In this document: positions 41,285 through 51,679 of the stretch, in pieces
Layout of the letters: every line of letters starts with the position of its first letter
Position numbering within the stretch: the stretch's first letter is position 1
DNA from: Sphingomonas sp. IC-11
GTDB taxonomy: Bacteria > Pseudomonadota > Alphaproteobacteria > Sphingomonadales > Sphingomonadaceae
Direction of reading: 5' to 3'
Assembly (NCBI RefSeq): GCF_021043365.1
Contig: NZ_JAJNDU010000006.1
Span: 1 to 64,000 of the forward strand
DNA: 64,000 nucleotides
Notes under the pieces: model-generated
Seen by the model: only the letters and a program-made list of their open reading frames with translations
What the model was told of the DNA's origin: nothing
Databases searched by the model: none
Position numbers and translations under genes: made by a program

Positions 41285-42630
41285 CGTGCGGCAAGCCGCT
41301 GCATGTCGCGCGCCAAAGCGGCGGGCACGCTCTGCCGCAGACCCCATTTCTCCGCCGGAAAATATTGCACCATCACCGTTCCTCGCATCTTCTTGACCGG
41401 ATCGACCCAGGCGATGGTGCCAGCGGCACCGCCCCAGCCGAATGTTCCCTTGGAAGGTACGCCGCCGGGCGCATCCTCGAGATAGACTGACCCGCCGGCG
41501 CCAAAGCCCATGCGGGCCGACATGGCGCCGCCTGTTCCATCACCCAATCCGGCGAACGAAACGCCAGCGGGCAAGAGGTTCGACATGGCAAGCGCCGCCG
41601 TTTCCGCCCTCATCACGCGGCGTCCGTCCAGCGTGCCGCCATTGGCCAGCATGTGAAGAAAGCGGTCGTAATCGCGCGCGCTGGAGACGAGGCCTGCGCC
41701 GCCATAGGGGAAACTGGGCGGCTTCAGGTACACCGAGGTCGCACCCGCATCGATCGGCGCCCGATTGTCCCCGACGAAGACATAGTTGGTGGACAGGCGC
41801 CGAGCCTCACTTGCCGGCACGCTCCAATAGGTAGAGCGCATGCCCAACGGATCCAGCAAGCGCGCCTGCACGAAACGGTCGAACGGCATCCCGCTCGCCT
41901 TTTCTATAACCGCCCCCATCACGTCGAGTCCGATGGAATAGTGCCATTTGGTGCCCGGCTCGGCGATCAGCGGCACGGCGGCCACCCGGTTGGCGAATTC
42001 GGCAAGGCTCGTGGGGCGCGTAAGGCGCGCCTTTACCTCCACTTGCGCATTCACCTGTGCCGGCACGATGCCGCGCCGCTCATAATCCTGCAGCAGCGGC
42101 CCCTTGGCGCTGATGCTGTAACCCAGGCCTGCCGTGTGGGTGAGCAAATGACGGATCAGGATTGGGTTCTTCGCCGGAACACTGTCGAGCGACGTATCCG
42201 GACTGGTCAGCACCCGCATGTTGGCAAAGGCCGGGAAATATTTGCTGACCGGATCATCAAGACTGATTCGTCCGTCCTCAACGAGGAGCATGGCGGCGAT
42301 GCCAGTGACCGGCTTCGTCATGGAATAGATCCGCCACAAGCTGTCCGGGCCGGCGATCGGCGCGCCGGCATCATCGGCGATACGGCCGGCGGCAACGAAC
42401 TGCGGCGGGGAATCCCCCAGTCCAAAGGCAGCAACGATGCCCGGCATCTTTCCACTGGCGACATAGCCGTCGAAGAGCGCCTGAGTTGCAGGCAGCAGCG
42501 CATTGCGGGCAGGCGTCGCGCTGGCCGCGGCCGGCGCGGGCTGCACCGCCGGGCGGGCCTGCCGCGCGTCGCCGACCGTGGCAGCGAATGCCAGGAACGC
42601 GGCCGTGCCGCCAAGCCAATGCGCCCTCAT
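41281..42630 (-). CDS. Exported beta-lactamase-family serine hydrolase
   Basis: A 449-residue protein with a signal peptide (MRAHWLGGTAAFLAFAATVG, then Ala/Pro linker). The class C/EstB-like fold is indicated by S-x-x-K in IYSMTKPVTGIA, the Tyr motif WHYSIGLDVMG, LLTHTAGLGY, and a C-terminal GTFGWGGAAGT in place of KTG. It probably acts as an esterase or transesterase in the periplasm. Coupled by ATGA overlaps to mutY upstream and nudC downstream, although its function seems unrelated to repair. Confidence 0.88.
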   Translation of the reverse strand: MRAHWLGGTAAFLAFAATVGDARQARPAVQPAPAAASATPARNALLPATQALFDGYVASGKMPGIVAAFGLGDSPPQFVAAGRIADDAGAPIAGPDSLWRIYSMTKPVTGIAAMLLVEDGRISLDDPVSKYFPAFANMRVLTSPDTSLDSVPAKNPILIRHLLTHTAGLGYSISAKGPLLQDYERRGIVPAQVNAQVEVKARLTRPTSLAEFANRVAAVPLIAEPGTKWHYSIGLDVMGAVIEKASGMPFDRFVQARLLDPLGMRSTYWSVPASEARRLSTNYVFVGDNRAPIDAGATSVYLKPPSFPYGGAGLVSSARDYDRFLHMLANGGTLDGRRVMRAETAALAMSNLLPAGVSFAGLGDGTGGAMSARMGFGAGGSVYLEDAPGGVPSKGTFGWGGAAGTIAWVDPVKKMRGTVMVQYFPAEKWGLRQSVPAALARDMQRLAAR

Positions 42631-43679
42631 CGCGTCCTCCCTATCGCCTCTGCGGCCTTTGCAAAGACGGTCGGCAACCCCGCTGACGCAAGATCATCGA
42701 CCGGCCACCATTCGCCCTCGGCATGCGTGGAATGCGCGTCCCAGCGCCCCACGGCAAGCGCGAGTTCGAGGGTGAAGTGCGTGAAACCATGGCTGACGGC
42801 ACGGTTCAACATCACCCAGTCGGCAGGCGCTGGCGCTTCGGCGAGACCGGGCGCCGAGAGCTCCCACGGCCCGGTCGGCAATGCCCGCATCCCGCCCAAC
42901 AACCCCTTGGACGGGCGACGGACCAGCAGAAGCTCGCGTCGGTTTGCGCTGTCAGCCGCGCCCATCTCGCGCTCCAGCCAGAAGATCGTGCCGAAACGCG
43001 CTGGCCGCGCTTTCTTCGCCGGTTTGACCGGGAACGCTTCTTCCATGCCAGCGCGATGGGCGGCGCAATCATCAGCGAGCGGGCACAGCAGGCACTTGGG
43101 CCTTCTCGGCGAACAAATGGCCGATCCCAGGTCCATCATCGCCTGCGCAAAATCACCGGCGCGCTGATCGGGCGTCACCTGCTCCGCCGCGGCGCGTACC
43201 GCCGGCTTCCCGGCAGCGCAGAACAGGCGCGACACCACCCGTTCGACATTGGCATCGATCACAACGGCGCGCTGACCGAAAGCGATAGCCGCCACTGCCG
43301 CCGCGGTATAGTCACCCAGCCCCGGCAAGGCGCGCAGCGCGGCTTCCGTCGCCGGCAAGCGCCCACCATGATCGGCAGCGATCACCTTTGCCGCCCGCAC
43401 GAGATTGCGGGCACGCGCATAATAGCCAAGGCCTGCCCAAGCGGCCATCACCTCCGCCTCGTCCGCCGCCGCCAGGCTGGCAATGTCCGGCCAGCGCGCG
43501 ACCCATGCCTCGAAGCGCGGGCGCACCGTTGCGACCGTCGTCTGCTGAAGCATCACTTCCGACAACCAGACGCGATAGGGATCCGCGCGCACACCAGGCG
43601 GCGCGCGCCACGGCAGGGTTCGGGCATGCCGATCATACCAATCGAGCAGCTTGTCGGCGATCGAGCGCTTGGCGTCCAC
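42627..43679 (-). CDS. mutY: A/G-specific adenine glycosylase
   Basis: A 350-residue DNA repair enzyme removing adenine opposite 8-oxoguanine. VWLSEVMLQQTTVATV carries the catalytic Glu, LPGLGDYTAAAVAAIAFG is the helix-hairpin-helix, and VIDANVERVVSRLF holds the catalytic Asp. Four Cys in CSPRRPKCLLCPLADDC bind the iron-sulfur cluster. A C-terminal NUDIX-like domain reads the lesion. The start is taken as GTG 43679; the longer frame upstream overlaps the divergent gene and shows no homology. First gene of a three-gene operon. Confidence 0.93.
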   Translation of the reverse strand: MDAKRSIADKLLDWYDRHARTLPWRAPPGVRADPYRVWLSEVMLQQTTVATVRPRFEAWVARWPDIASLAAADEAEVMAAWAGLGYYARARNLVRAAKVIAADHGGRLPATEAALRALPGLGDYTAAAVAAIAFGQRAVVIDANVERVVSRLFCAAGKPAVRAAAEQVTPDQRAGDFAQAMMDLGSAICSPRRPKCLLCPLADDCAAHRAGMEEAFPVKPAKKARPARFGTIFWLEREMGAADSANRRELLLVRRPSKGLLGGMRALPTGPWELSAPGLAEAPAPADWVMLNRAVSHGFTHFTLELALAVGRWDAHSTHAEGEWWPVDDLASAGLPTVFAKAAEAIGRTR

Positions 43680-43705
43680 GGCCCGGCTATGGCATGGGGC
43701 GCCAG

Positions 43706-44224
43706 ATGAGCAAGCGGGTGCGAGCGTCCCAATCACAACCGGAACCCGCGCGGTCGAACCGTTCGCGCCCGGTGTCCGAACTGTTGCCCTCTGTGGGCGG
43801 CGCGGCATTCCGTCGATTCGGCTTCGTGCAATCGTCCATCGTGACCCGCTGGCCCGAGATCGTCGGCGAAAAGCTGGCCGCCGCCAGCGCACCCGAATCG
43901 ATCAAGTTTCCGATCGGCAAGAAGCAGGACGGCACACTGACCCTGATGGTGCGAAGTGCCCATGCGGTGATGATCCAGCATGTCGTGCCGGAAATCATCG
44001 AGCGGGTGAACCTGTTCTTCGGCTATCCCGCTGTCGCCAAGGTGGCCATTCGCCAGGGCGATCTGGCGCCCCGGCCCAAGCCGCGCCCGGTACCGGAGCC
44101 TCGCCCGGTGCCGGTCGAACTGGGGCACAGCCTCAAGACCATCGAAGATCCCGAACTCAAGGCCGTGCTGGAGGCGCTCGCCGCCAGCGTTGGCGCCTCC
44201 AGCGGACTGCCCATCGTCAAATGA
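43706..44224 (+). CDS. DciA-like protein (DUF721)
   Basis: A 172-residue protein. The DUF721 core is RPVSELLPSVGGAAFRRFGF, IVTRWPEIVGEKLAAASAPE, then GTLTLMVRSAHAVMIQHVVP and ERVNLFFGYPAVAKVAIRQG, followed by a Pro-rich tail. DciA proteins load the replicative helicase DnaB in bacteria without DnaC. The ATG could also be 43694. Divergent from mutY with a 26-base gap and coupled to the DsbA-like gene by ATGA. Confidence 0.85.
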   Translation: MSKRVRASQSQPEPARSNRSRPVSELLPSVGGAAFRRFGFVQSSIVTRWPEIVGEKLAAASAPESIKFPIGKKQDGTLTLMVRSAHAVMIQHVVPEIIERVNLFFGYPAVAKVAIRQGDLAPRPKPRPVPEPRPVPVELGHSLKTIEDPELKAVLEALAASVGASSGLPIVK

Positions 44225-44892
44225 AAAAGCTATTCGCGTTCGCCGCTATCGCCCTTGCCGCGCCGCTGACCGCCGCGACCCAGAAGCCGTGGACGGCGAC
44301 TGCGGCTGTCGCGCCCTCCGGCAGCTATGTCATCGGCAATCCCAAGGCGAAGGTGAAGTTGATCGAATATGTCAGCTATACCTGCCCTCATTGCGGCCAC
44401 TTTTCCCGCGATTCCGCCGCTGTCCTGAAGGGCAAGATGATCGCGTCGGGCTCCACCAGCCTCGAGGTGCGCAGCTCGATCCACGATCGCTACGATCTGG
44501 TGGCGGCTACGCTGGCGCGCTGCTCCGGCCCTGCGCTGTTTCCCAAGATCCATGACCTGCTGTTCACCCGGCAGGAGGCGTGGCTGAAGCAGGCCGCGAC
44601 TTATGATCAGGCATCGGGGCAAGCCAATGCCGGCAAGTCGCAGACCCAGATCATGCGCGCGCTGGCCGACGGTGCAGGGCTGACTGCCATCGCGAAGGCG
44701 GCGGGCATGACTGACGGCGCGATCGCCGCCTGTTTCGCCAACGAGTCGAATGTCGCGAAAACACTGCAGGTGGCACAGTCGATTCAGGGCAAGATCAGCG
44801 GCACGCCCGCCTTTGAACTGAACGGCAAGCTGATCCAGAACACCGGTTGGGCGGAGCTTGAACCGATGCTGCGCGCCGCCGGCGCCAAGTGA
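44221..44892 (+). CDS. DsbA-like thioredoxin-fold protein, exported
   Basis: A 223-residue periplasmic thiol oxidoreductase. The signal peptide is MKKLFAFAAIALAAPLTAAT. The active site CPHC sits in YTCPHCGHFSRD, and the helical insert typical of DsbA follows. The cis-Pro loop is GTPAFELNGK. The ATG overlaps the dciA stop. A second DsbA-like lipoprotein follows 18 bases later, indicating a two-protein system. Confidence 0.9.
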   Translation: MKKLFAFAAIALAAPLTAATQKPWTATAAVAPSGSYVIGNPKAKVKLIEYVSYTCPHCGHFSRDSAAVLKGKMIASGSTSLEVRSSIHDRYDLVAATLARCSGPALFPKIHDLLFTRQEAWLKQAATYDQASGQANAGKSQTQIMRALADGAGLTAIAKAAGMTDGAIAACFANESNVAKTLQVAQSIQGKISGTPAFELNGKLIQNTGWAELEPMLRAAGAK

Positions 44893-44910
44893 TTGATACG
44901 GAGTGATAGC

Positions 44911-45654
44911 ATGAAACTGCGTTTTGCCGCGTCCACCCCTCTCCTGGCTTGCGCGCTCGCGATGCTGGCCGCGTGCGGAGAGAGCGGCAACACCAATGCC
45001 GCTGCGCCGAACTCCATTGCGGCAGCACCGGCACCCGCGGGCCAGGATTGGACGCAGGTCGTTTCCAAGACGGCAGACGGCGGCTTCGTGATGGGCAATC
45101 CCAACGCGCCGCTGAAGCTGGTCGAATATGGTTCGCGCACCTGCCCGACCTGCGGCAACTTCGGCCGCACCGGTACGCGCCCCCTCGAGGACAATTACAT
45201 CAAGACCGGCAAGGTCAGTTACGAATTCCGCGACTTCCTGGTTCACGCGCCCGACCTTGGCGTTGCCATCCTCGGCCAGTGCGCTGGCGAGACGCCGTTC
45301 TTCCAGATCCTGGAGCAGATGTTCGTCGAGCAGGACCAGTTTCTCCAAAAGCTCGAAAGCGTGCCGGCCGACTTCCAGCAGCGGCTGCAAGGCATGAGCC
45401 CCGCCCAGCAGGCAACCGCGTGGGTGGAGCATCTCGGCTATGTCGATTGGGTGAAGCAGCGCGGCTTGACCGAGACGCAGGCGCGTCAGTGCCTGTCTGA
45501 CAGCAAGCGCATCGAGGACCTCGCCAAGGTTTCCGAAGTCGCCATGCGCGACAAGGAAGTGACGGGCACGCCGACCTTCATCCTGAACGGCGAGAAGCTC
45601 GATGCGGCAAGCTGGCCGCAGGTGGAGCAGGCGCTGAAGGCAGCCGGCGCTTGA
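44911..45654 (+). CDS. DsbA-like lipoprotein
   Basis: A 247-residue thioredoxin-fold protein with a lipoprotein signal ending LAMLAACGESG (lipobox LAAC). The active site is CPTC in RTCPTCGNFGR, and the cis-Pro region is GTPTFILNGEKLD. It is about 30-40% like the preceding protein by eye and follows it directly. The lipid anchor would hold it to a membrane facing the periplasm. Start is ATG 44911 after GGAG; a TTG at 44893 is less likely. Confidence 0.88.
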   Translation: MKLRFAASTPLLACALAMLAACGESGNTNAAAPNSIAAAPAPAGQDWTQVVSKTADGGFVMGNPNAPLKLVEYGSRTCPTCGNFGRTGTRPLEDNYIKTGKVSYEFRDFLVHAPDLGVAILGQCAGETPFFQILEQMFVEQDQFLQKLESVPADFQQRLQGMSPAQQATAWVEHLGYVDWVKQRGLTETQARQCLSDSKRIEDLAKVSEVAMRDKEVTGTPTFILNGEKLDAASWPQVEQALKAAGA

Positions 45655-45686
45655 ACCTGACGGTGCATAGCGCCGCTTGAGCCTTG

Positions 45687-45715
45687 TCGCGCTCCGCGGA
45701 ACATGCGGAGCGCGA
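45687..45715 (+). terminator. Strong hairpin terminator
   Basis: TCGCGCTCCGC (45687-45697) pairs perfectly over 11 bases with GCGGAGCGCGA (45705-45715), with a 7-base loop, 33 bases after the stop of the second DsbA-like gene. No T run follows; instead the GC-rich repeat tract begins. Confidence 0.7.
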
Positions 45716-45779
45716 CCGGGCGCTGGGCGCTTGGCCCGCGCGCTGGGCGCCGGGCGCCGGGCGCTAGGCGCCGGCGGGG
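45716..45779. repeat. GC-rich degenerate hexamer repeat
   Basis: About ten degenerate copies of a GGGCGC-type unit (GGGCGCT, GGGCGCC, TAGGCGCC) run head to tail between the terminator and dapF. The tract may form slipped or hairpin structures and is prone to length change. It contains no reading frame of note. Confidence 0.6.
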
Positions 45780-45809
45780 CACGAAGCGGCGCTCGGGTGT
45801 AGCGACTAG

Positions 45810-46739
45810 CTAGATTGTCGCCCAGGCGGCGATTTCGTCCTCATGCCGGCGCGTTATCAGCAGACCGCTTGCCTTCCCCTCGGCCAGATCGACCGAGATT
45901 TCGCCGGTCCACTCAACCGTCGCATTGCCGCTTAGCGTCACCATGCCCGCTTCGCTGGCGGCGGCGCGCACCAGGCCGCCGCGATTGCGCACCGTTACGA
46001 TCTGATTGAACGGCAAGCGCCCCGTCAGCCCCGCCACAAAGGTGGCTGCCCCCATCGCGCTGCCGCAGGCATTAGTCAGGCCGACCCCGCGCTCGAAGGT
46101 ACGAACGTAAAGCTCTGCGCCATCGCGAACCTCAACGAACGACACATTGGCACGATTTGGCAGCCAGGTGGGCGCGGCTTCGCAGATCTCCCCGATGCGG
46201 ACCAGCTCGGCCTCGTCAACGCGATCGACAAAGGCGATCAGATGAGGATTGGGCAAGGCGACCGCGGTAAAGCGCAGGCTTGGCGAGAGCCGCTCGATCA
46301 CTGCTTCGCGGATCTGGTCGCCCTCACCCTCGAGTGGCCAATCGCGCACGCCCAGCGTCGCTGGCCCTGCCGTTTCACGAACCGTGTAGACGCCCGGGGC
46401 CAGATCATCGTCACGCGCAACCTCGGCCTCGCTCGTCTTCAGCCGCACGAATGCCTCACGCCGGCCAGTCGCCTCCAGCCCCGCCCGCGCCACGCAGCGC
46501 AAGCCGTTGAGGCACGTTTCCGGCTCCGATCCATCCGCATTGAAAATCCGCATGCCAAAGGCTGCACGATCATCCCCTTGCGTCAGCAGAAGGATGCCGT
46601 CGCCCCCGACCGGCCCGGCACGATCCGCAAGGGCGCGCGCGACCTGCGCCCACTCACCGTCCGACAACCCGATGTCGCGGGCGTCGATCAGAGCGAAATC
46701 ATTGCCGGAGCCATGGCATTTGGTGATGTCGAAGCGCAT
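45810..46739 (-). CDS. dapF: Diaminopimelate epimerase-like protein
   Basis: A 309-residue PLP-independent epimerase converting LL- to meso-diaminopimelate for lysine and peptidoglycan. The start motif is KCHGSGNDFALIDA (family: KMHGLGNDF). The two catalytic Cys are in SEPETCLNGLRCVA and LTNACGSAMGAAT, and Glu-Arg of the substrate site is in TFERGVG. Unusual points are CLNG for the usual CGNG, KCHGSG for KMHGLG, and a length about 30 above normal. It could be the main DapF or a divergent paralogue with another substrate. Confidence 0.8.
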   Translation of the reverse strand: MRFDITKCHGSGNDFALIDARDIGLSDGEWAQVARALADRAGPVGGDGILLLTQGDDRAAFGMRIFNADGSEPETCLNGLRCVARAGLEATGRREAFVRLKTSEAEVARDDDLAPGVYTVRETAGPATLGVRDWPLEGEGDQIREAVIERLSPSLRFTAVALPNPHLIAFVDRVDEAELVRIGEICEAAPTWLPNRANVSFVEVRDGAELYVRTFERGVGLTNACGSAMGAATFVAGLTGRLPFNQIVTVRNRGGLVRAAASEAGMVTLSGNATVEWTGEISVDLAEGKASGLLITRRHEDEIAAWATI

Positions 46740-46820
46740 GGCTGCGGCTTATCTGCGCCCCGTACCGATGCCGCAAGCCTTGTCCCAAGTCACCGCCCTA
46801 GCCGCCTCGGAACGCGCGGA

Positions 46821-47288
46821 TCAATCGAGCCGGTAATGATCCGCCAATCGGTCGAGCGCCATGGTCAACACCAGTCGGCCGGACCGCGCGGGCCAGCCCA
46901 GCGACTTTTCCGCGACCGGGAGCCCTTCGCCCGCGCATACCACCCGCCACAGCACGTCGCTGAGGCCGCGTCCGACCGCCGCCACGGCGGCATCGAAGCG
47001 ACGCTTCGCGGCCAGGTGAGCACTCGTCGGATCCAGTCCCTGCCCCGCGCCGCCATCAACCCGAACGGACCATCGCATCGTCACCGCGGGTGCCATTGCC
47101 GCCCGTTCATAATCGGCACGCAGTCGCTCACCGGCGGCAATCTGCCGAGCGTCGAGCAGTCCGCGAGCGCCAAGCCATGACAGCGGCGATTCCGCAATGT
47201 TCACCGTGACACTGCGCCCCTGCTTGCGGGCGCCTCGCGGCAGAATACGGCCCGCACCGTCGATCCCACGCTCCACCAGCATCTGCAT
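46821..47288 (-). CDS. DUF6456 domain protein
   Basis: A 155-residue protein. VNIAESPLSWLGARGLLDAR, AGERLRADYERAAMAPAVTM and the C-terminal SGRLVLTMALDRLADHYRLD follow the DUF6456 pattern, which has a look of a DNA-binding or replication-related helical domain. The start at 47288 is set by AAGGAG seven bases upstream. Function unknown. It lies between PAP2 and dapF on the same strand. Confidence 0.75.
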   Translation of the reverse strand: MQMLVERGIDGAGRILPRGARKQGRSVTVNIAESPLSWLGARGLLDARQIAAGERLRADYERAAMAPAVTMRWSVRVDGGAGQGLDPTSAHLAAKRRFDAAVAAVGRGLSDVLWRVVCAGEGLPVAEKSLGWPARSGRLVLTMALDRLADHYRLD

Positions 47289-47351
47289 CTTTGTTCTCCT
47301 TATGTTCGATGCAGGTGCCATGACATGAAGCCATGCTTGTAGGACAGGCTC

Positions 47352-48089
47352 TTAGCGGTGAACCTTCCGCAGCCGCAGCCAGGAGCCGAGCGCCCACCAG
47401 GCGAGCGCCCAAAGCGCGCCCGCGCTCCACCCGGCCAGCACGTCGCTTGGCCAGTGCACGCCCAGATAGACGCGGCTGAACCCGACCGACCCGACCAGCG
47501 CGATCGCTGCAGCAAAGATGAACCAGCGAGCGGCGGCGCGCGGCACGATCTGCATCACCATCAGCGCGATGGTGAAATAGACGATCGCACTGTTACCGGC
47601 ATGGCCGCTTGGGAAGCTGGCGGAGGCGACCTCTACCAGGTGATCGACCAGCGCTGGCCGATCCCGCCCGACCAGTTCCTTGCCCAACGAGATCGCGAGT
47701 GAGCCCGACACCGTGCCGCCCAAAACGAGCGCGGCGGTAAGGAAATGGCGGCAGGCGACGAGGAAGCCGACGGTGAGCGCGACGATCAGCGTCAGCACCG
47801 TGCCGCCGCCCAGCGCAGTGATGTCAATCATGGCCCCTTGCAGCCATGACGGCCCAATCGGCGTCGCGGCGTCGCCGGACGTACGCAGCGCGAGCATGAT
47901 CGCATGGTCGAAATCGAATTGCGTGCCGCGCGCGATCGTCCCGCCGAGCAGCGTGACGATCAGCACCGCTCCCGCGAGGGCGGCCAGCGCGATGAAGGCA
48001 TAGGGTGGGTGTGAGATGCCCTCGGGCGCGGTCTGGTCCGGCGTGGCGGGCGTGTCAGCGAGATGCTCGAGCGTGGATTCGGGAGGCAT
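47352..48089 (-). CDS. PAP2-family membrane phosphatase
   Basis: A 245-residue membrane phosphatase with about six hydrophobic segments. The three PAP2 motifs are present: KELVGRDRP (KX6RP), FPSGHAGNS (PSGH), and SRVYLGVHWPSDVLAG (SRX5HX3D). Such enzymes dephosphorylate phosphatidic acid, undecaprenyl pyrophosphate or similar lipids on the periplasmic side. The start MPPESTLEHL has no good ribosome site. The frame stays open upstream into the LuxR-like remnant, but that is judged fortuitous. Confidence 0.85.
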   Translation of the reverse strand: MPPESTLEHLADTPATPDQTAPEGISHPPYAFIALAALAGAVLIVTLLGGTIARGTQFDFDHAIMLALRTSGDAATPIGPSWLQGAMIDITALGGGTVLTLIVALTVGFLVACRHFLTAALVLGGTVSGSLAISLGKELVGRDRPALVDHLVEVASASFPSGHAGNSAIVYFTIALMVMQIVPRAAARWFIFAAAIALVGSVGFSRVYLGVHWPSDVLAGWSAGALWALAWWALGSWLRLRKVHR

Positions 48090-48235
48090 GTGGCGGATGT
48101 AGCAGGGATATGCGGAAAGGCTGCACTGATCGCGTAATGGTATGATGGCCGGCAGGATGGCATCGCCGGGACCTTTGCACAGCACGGCAGATTGCGGCAG
48201 GCCCGGTGCGAGAGGTGGATCCGGCGGGGCTTGCG

Positions 48236-48465
48236 CACTGGCGCGACGTGTCGCCCTTCGCTTCGTGCAGCAGCCGCGCTGTTTCTTGCTGCTTGAGCCG
48301 GCGAGCTTGCGGCGGGCGTCGCGCAGCCGTTCGTTGATCGTATGCACCGACAGGTCGAAATGCCGCGCCATGGATTTGGCGTCGTGCCAGACGAGGAGCA
48401 GGCGAAGCCTCTCCTTTTTCCGTCAGCGCCTCAACTCCGGGGCCATCAAACCTAACGCCATCCAA
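48236..48465 (-). pseudogene. Frameshifted LuxR-type HTH regulator remnant
   Basis: Read on the minus strand, one frame encodes PGVEALTEK (48465 to about 48416). The next frame encodes ERLRLLLVWHDAKSMARHFD and LSVHTINERLRDARRKL with SSSKK. The first frame then resumes with ETARLLHEAKGDTS. Together they form a LuxR/FixJ-type helix-turn-helix domain that appears whole only if two frameshifts are undone: an extra A in the A5 run at 48415-48419, and a lost base near 48275-48284. The sequence is thus a decaying regulator. A sequencing error at the homopolymer could explain only the first shift. Confidence 0.65.
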
Positions 48466-48522
48466 CCTGATCTTGCCGCCAAGGCTAGCGGGGCATCCGC
48501 CGGGCGTGACCCCAAAACGATT

Positions 48523-48550
48523 GTACCCGCGGCTGGTGGGCCGCGGGTAC
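48523..48550 (-). terminator. thiC terminator
   Basis: GTACCCGCGG (48523-48532) pairs perfectly with CCGCGGGTAC (48541-48550) around an 8-base loop. On the minus strand it lies 28 bases after the thiC stop and is followed by AATCGTTTTGG, an intrinsic terminator arrangement. Confidence 0.8.
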
Positions 48551-48577
48551 GTGAGGTTTCAGCGGTGTGCGGCCGGC

Positions 48578-50455
<1,878 letters not shown>

Positions 50456-50510
50456 TCACTCTCCAATAGCCGAAGAGCGAAAGACGGATTGCCGGTGGTG
50501 GCGCGCCGCT

Positions 50511-50600
50511 CCCTCCCTCCGCCGGTGTCAACCGGATCAGGTTCAGCGGGTCGGGGGCTCGTGCCCCCCTCTCAACCGCCGTCAGCGGTCCCCCGGGGAT
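50511..50600 (-). promoter_or_regulatory. TPP riboswitch (THI element)
   Basis: On the minus strand the conserved core GACCCGCTGAACCTGATCCG is followed by GTTGACACCGGCGGAGGGA. It is preceded by GGCGGTTGAGAG, with a GC-rich variable stem. This is the hallmark of thiamine pyrophosphate aptamers. It lies in the 5' leader of thiC, about 60 bases before the start, so it most likely represses translation or transcription when TPP is abundant. The gap 50453-50671 otherwise holds no gene. Confidence 0.95.
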
Positions 50601-50671
50601 ATGGCCGTTCTACGCGCCTTCACGGACGTGGTAAAGCCGGGCGCGACCGACGCCGCGCCCGGGAAAGCGGA

Positions 50672-51634
50672 TCAATTGGCCGCGCTGGTCTTGAGGTCGC
50701 CGTTGAGGCCCGCCGGGAAGAACCCTCCCGACGAGACGGACGCCTTGTTCACGTACAACACGTTCAGCACGGCGGGATTGGTGCGGCTGAAGGCGATGCC
50801 GTTCCCATCGGCGGGGGTGATGTTCGCAGCGCCATCAATGGAAACGCCCTGATCCAGATCGCTGCTGCCATCCAGCGAGTCCCGAGCATCGCTGAACCGA
50901 CCGGCCAGCGTGCGAAGCGCGGGGTCGCTGTAGAGCGCAGTGCGGATCAGCCCCGCATGATAGCTTTGCGCGCCAAGGAGACCAAAGAAGCCGGTGCGGG
51001 TATTGCCGATATTGATCAGCGGCTGCAGCCCCTTGTACGCGGTGACGATCACGTCCTGCAGGAAGAACGCACCCAGCAGGAAGTTGCCGTCGCCCGAGTA
51101 GGGATTGAACGTCTCCTTCAGCGCCGCGGAGAACGGGCCGTCCGCGGCGCCCGAGATGTTGATCGCCGGCTGCGCCACTGCTTCGGCAGTGATGATACCG
51201 CGCAGATAAGCGATGCGCCGCTGTGACTCAGCAGCGATCTCACGCGCGCAGGCGGCAACGAACGGGTCGCTGAAGGTTACGGGCGCGCCGCCGGTCACAC
51301 CACCGGGGGTGCCGGTACCGGTCAGCAGGTCGGCCGACACGCCCGCGCCCGTCGTTGCGTAGGCGAAATATTGTGCCTGGAGATATTCCAGCTGCAGCGC
51401 GAAGTTCACAGCCGCGCGGTCGGCATTCGTCGTCGAGGTGGGCGTAGGCGTCGGAGTGGGGGACGGTGTTGGGGACGGCCCGGAATCGTCGTCGTCATCG
51501 CCTCCGCAGGCGGAGAGCAGTGCGAGCCCTCCAGCGGCGATCGAGGCGCCACCGGCGAGCTGAAGAAAGCGGCGACGCTCGGCGTGCCGGCTGGTGGCTT
51601 CGAGCGGCTGGGGCAGGTTGTCGTGATCGGTCAT
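50672..51634 (-). CDS. Tat-exported ferritin-like protein (lipoprotein-like)
   Basis: A 320-residue protein. The Tat motif RRRFLQLAGG is followed by a hydrophobic stretch and LALLSACGGDDDDD, which also resembles a lipobox. A Pro/Thr-rich linker comes next, then a ferritin-like helical domain (FALQLEYLQAQYFAYATTGA, EIAAESQRRIAYLR, QSYHAGLIRTALY) carrying spaced Glu/His for a di-iron site. It would act in the periplasm, perhaps in oxidative stress or iron handling. Its paralogue lies 45 bases upstream in the same direction. Confidence 0.82.
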   Translation of the reverse strand: MTDHDNLPQPLEATSRHAERRRFLQLAGGASIAAGGLALLSACGGDDDDDSGPSPTPSPTPTPTPTSTTNADRAAVNFALQLEYLQAQYFAYATTGAGVSADLLTGTGTPGGVTGGAPVTFSDPFVAACAREIAAESQRRIAYLRGIITAEAVAQPAINISGAADGPFSAALKETFNPYSGDGNFLLGAFFLQDVIVTAYKGLQPLINIGNTRTGFFGLLGAQSYHAGLIRTALYSDPALRTLAGRFSDARDSLDGSSDLDQGVSIDGAANITPADGNGIAFSRTNPAVLNVLYVNKASVSSGGFFPAGLNGDLKTSAAN

Positions 51635-51679
51635 GGCGAATGGTCCTGGAAACTAAGAAGCGGGCGAAGCGGGGTCGCC

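Noticed and set aside
47352..48371. Single open frame joining the HTH remnant to PAP2 as a fusion protein
   Set aside because: The only ATG lies inside the recognition part of the helix-turn-helix, the linker is low-quality Pro/Ala sequence, and PAP2 starts normally at 48089.
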